Shown in pieces: positions 62,901-64,000 of a DNA stretch of 64,000 bases (the stretch's first letter is position 1; every line of letters begins with the position of its first letter). The notes beneath the pieces were generated by a model that saw only the letters and a program-made list of their open reading frames with translations, searched no databases and had not been told where the DNA came from. Made by a program: the position numbers and the translations under genes. Source of the stretch: Adineta vaga (lineage: Eukaryota > Rotifera); the NCBI GenBank assembly GCA_021613535.1, contig CP075495.1, positions 5,890,001 to 5,954,000 of the forward strand. The letters run 5' to 3'.

Positions 62901-64000
62901 GTTGCTGATTTACATCGAATACAGGTATAGTTGTATTTTTTTAGTGACAATCCAACTGTTTTTTTCTTTTCGATGATAATTATGTTCAGGTTGATAAAGC
63001 AACTGCTTGTTTAATCATTGCTGATAAAGAATGTCCAGATCCTGATGGTGATGATTCAGCTAACATAATGCGAGTGATTAGTTTGAAAAATTTCAATCAA
63101 CGTACTCGAGTGTTATTACAACTTTTACACTATAAAAATAAAGTAATATTTTACAGATAGACGAGTTCTAAACATATACAAAAAAAATCTTAATTTCTAG
63201 ATGAATGTAGCTTCAATACCAGGTTGGAGTGCTAAAGATGGAGATGAAATTATTTGTATTGCAGAATTAAAACTTGGTTTAATTGGAATGTCGTGTACTG
63301 TACCTGGATTTTGCACAATGGTATCAAATAATCGAATGTGTAGAAATTTTATTACAAATAAAATATTATTTTCCTAGATGACGAATATTTTCCGTATGTC
63401 AGCTTATAAAACACGTTCATCACAAGAAATGGTACGTTGAAAACATCATCTTACATCAACATAAGTTCTCTATGTTGTTAAATGTTTAATTCGTTTCAGT
63501 CAAAAGAGTTAGACTTTTTGAAAGGGGGGCATTAATGATGACCAACATTTTCATTTATACAGTAAAATCAAAATTCTTCTCATAGTTCTACGTATGTCAT
63601 AAATTTTCAAGTTTCGATGATGAGAATGTAAGTTCATATATAAACGCCGGGAGTTTTGTATGCTTTTTGTATATTATTATTTTATATTATTATGGGGATA
63701 TAATTTATGACCAACAGGAAAATATGACTGGTCAATTTCTTGTTGAAATCTTGATCTTTCTATATTTTTGTTGATTATTCAAGAATATGCTTATAACACA
63801 CTGGATTTATTTTATAGAATGCTTATAATAATAATAATATTGATCGATTAACTCTTTTTCGTTTTTTTTATCGACTAGACACAAGCTTGGCATTGGCGTG
63901 AATTATATCATCGTGGCGCAGCAATGGAAATGTATCTTGAAGAGTTGCCACATTCATTTTATGGAAAAACATTCACCGAAATGGCATTGTATGTTCATTT
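59946..64000 (+). CDS. slo: Slo-family (BK-type) calcium/voltage-gated potassium channel, 3' end outside window
   Basis: Exons seen: 59946-60167, 60229-60375, 60432-60496, 61090-61183, 61236-61347, 61411-61658, 61720-61794, 61852-61943, 62640-62753, and about five more to the window end. S0 reads [21 protein letters not shown]1 [19 protein letters not shown]4 [17 protein letters not shown], as in Slo1 ('LRFLRALRLIQFSEILQ'); filter [13 protein letters not shown]6 [23 protein letters not shown]1 begins [20 protein letters not shown], then [37 protein letters not shown] and [21 protein letters not shown]0 and these motifs identify the Slo1/Slo3 branch rather than Slo2. RCK2 and any calcium bowl lie beyond the window. 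Two introns exceed 500 bases (60497-61089, 61944-62639). A possible cassette exon is at 63586-63627. Confidence 0.9.
63586..63627 (+). other. slo: Candidate 42-base cassette exon in the Slo gene
   Basis: A stretch flanked by a good acceptor (TTCTTCTCATAG) and donor (GTAAGT), phase 0 at both ends, encoding [14 protein letters not shown] without a stop. It sits between two constitutive exons (ending SSQEM, then TQAWHW) whose direct joining also keeps frame and matches Slo proteins. Insertion would lengthen the loop just after RCK1. Predicted only from splice signals and frame. Confidence 0.35.

Overview
This is eukaryotic nuclear DNA. It is A+T-rich (about two thirds by eye), nearly every gene is broken by introns of about 50-60 bases with GT/AG ends, and the genes are typical animal genes: ARNT, HES, MTMR14, TMX1, Shaw and Slo potassium channels, ribosomal protein eS28. 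One gene at 51.4-53.4 kb has a novel N-terminal domain, an arginine-type ADP-ribosyltransferase domain and TPR repeats. That architecture is well known from bdelloid rotifers, so a bdelloid is my best guess. This is an inference, not proof. I see no prokaryotic operon, CRISPR array, plasmid or complete transposon.

Layout. 0.7-8.6 kb, plus strand: PDZ protein of the PDLIM/Zasp type, a two-RRM hnRNP, and ARNT. 9.4-22.2 kb, plus strand: a Golgi-type glycosyltransferase-like protein with no introns, the PAPS transporter SLC35B2, adenylate kinase 2 with a long tail, a CIA30-domain protein, an SLC5 sodium symporter, and the ER thioredoxin TMX1. 22.2-26.4 kb is a gene desert leading to a HES repressor (26.4-27.4 kb). 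28.2-29.75 kb, minus strand: two presumed ciliary genes, DRC8/EFCAB2 and a dynein-stalk-like coiled coil, which overlap by 35 bases. 30.4-32.0 kb: an unrecognised low-complexity protein. 32.1-34.1 kb, minus: a divergent rhodopsin-family GPCR. 37.0-38.4 kb, minus: a small seven-exon type I membrane protein ending in a PPPY motif, invisible to simple ORF searches. 39.7-41.9 kb, minus: two unrecognised proteins. 41.9-46.2 kb is a second desert, then a Shaw-type potassium channel. 49.0-53.4 kb: eS28 (minus), a tamalin-type PDZ adaptor (plus), the ART-TPR protein (minus). 54.2-59.6 kb, minus: MTMR14 and a novel protein with two matching Cys/His modules. 59.9 kb to the window end, plus: a Slo potassium channel, incomplete at its 3' end.

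The genes do not form one pathway. Local themes are axonemal genes (28-30 kb) and membrane excitability (GPCR at 33 kb, Kv at 46 kb, Slo at 60 kb). The observations I would follow first are the overlapping ciliary pair, the twin Cys/His-module protein, the small PPPY membrane protein and a candidate cassette exon in Slo. Exon boundaries were read by hand. They were chosen so that the frame closes across every junction and protein-family similarity continues across it. Transcript data were not available.
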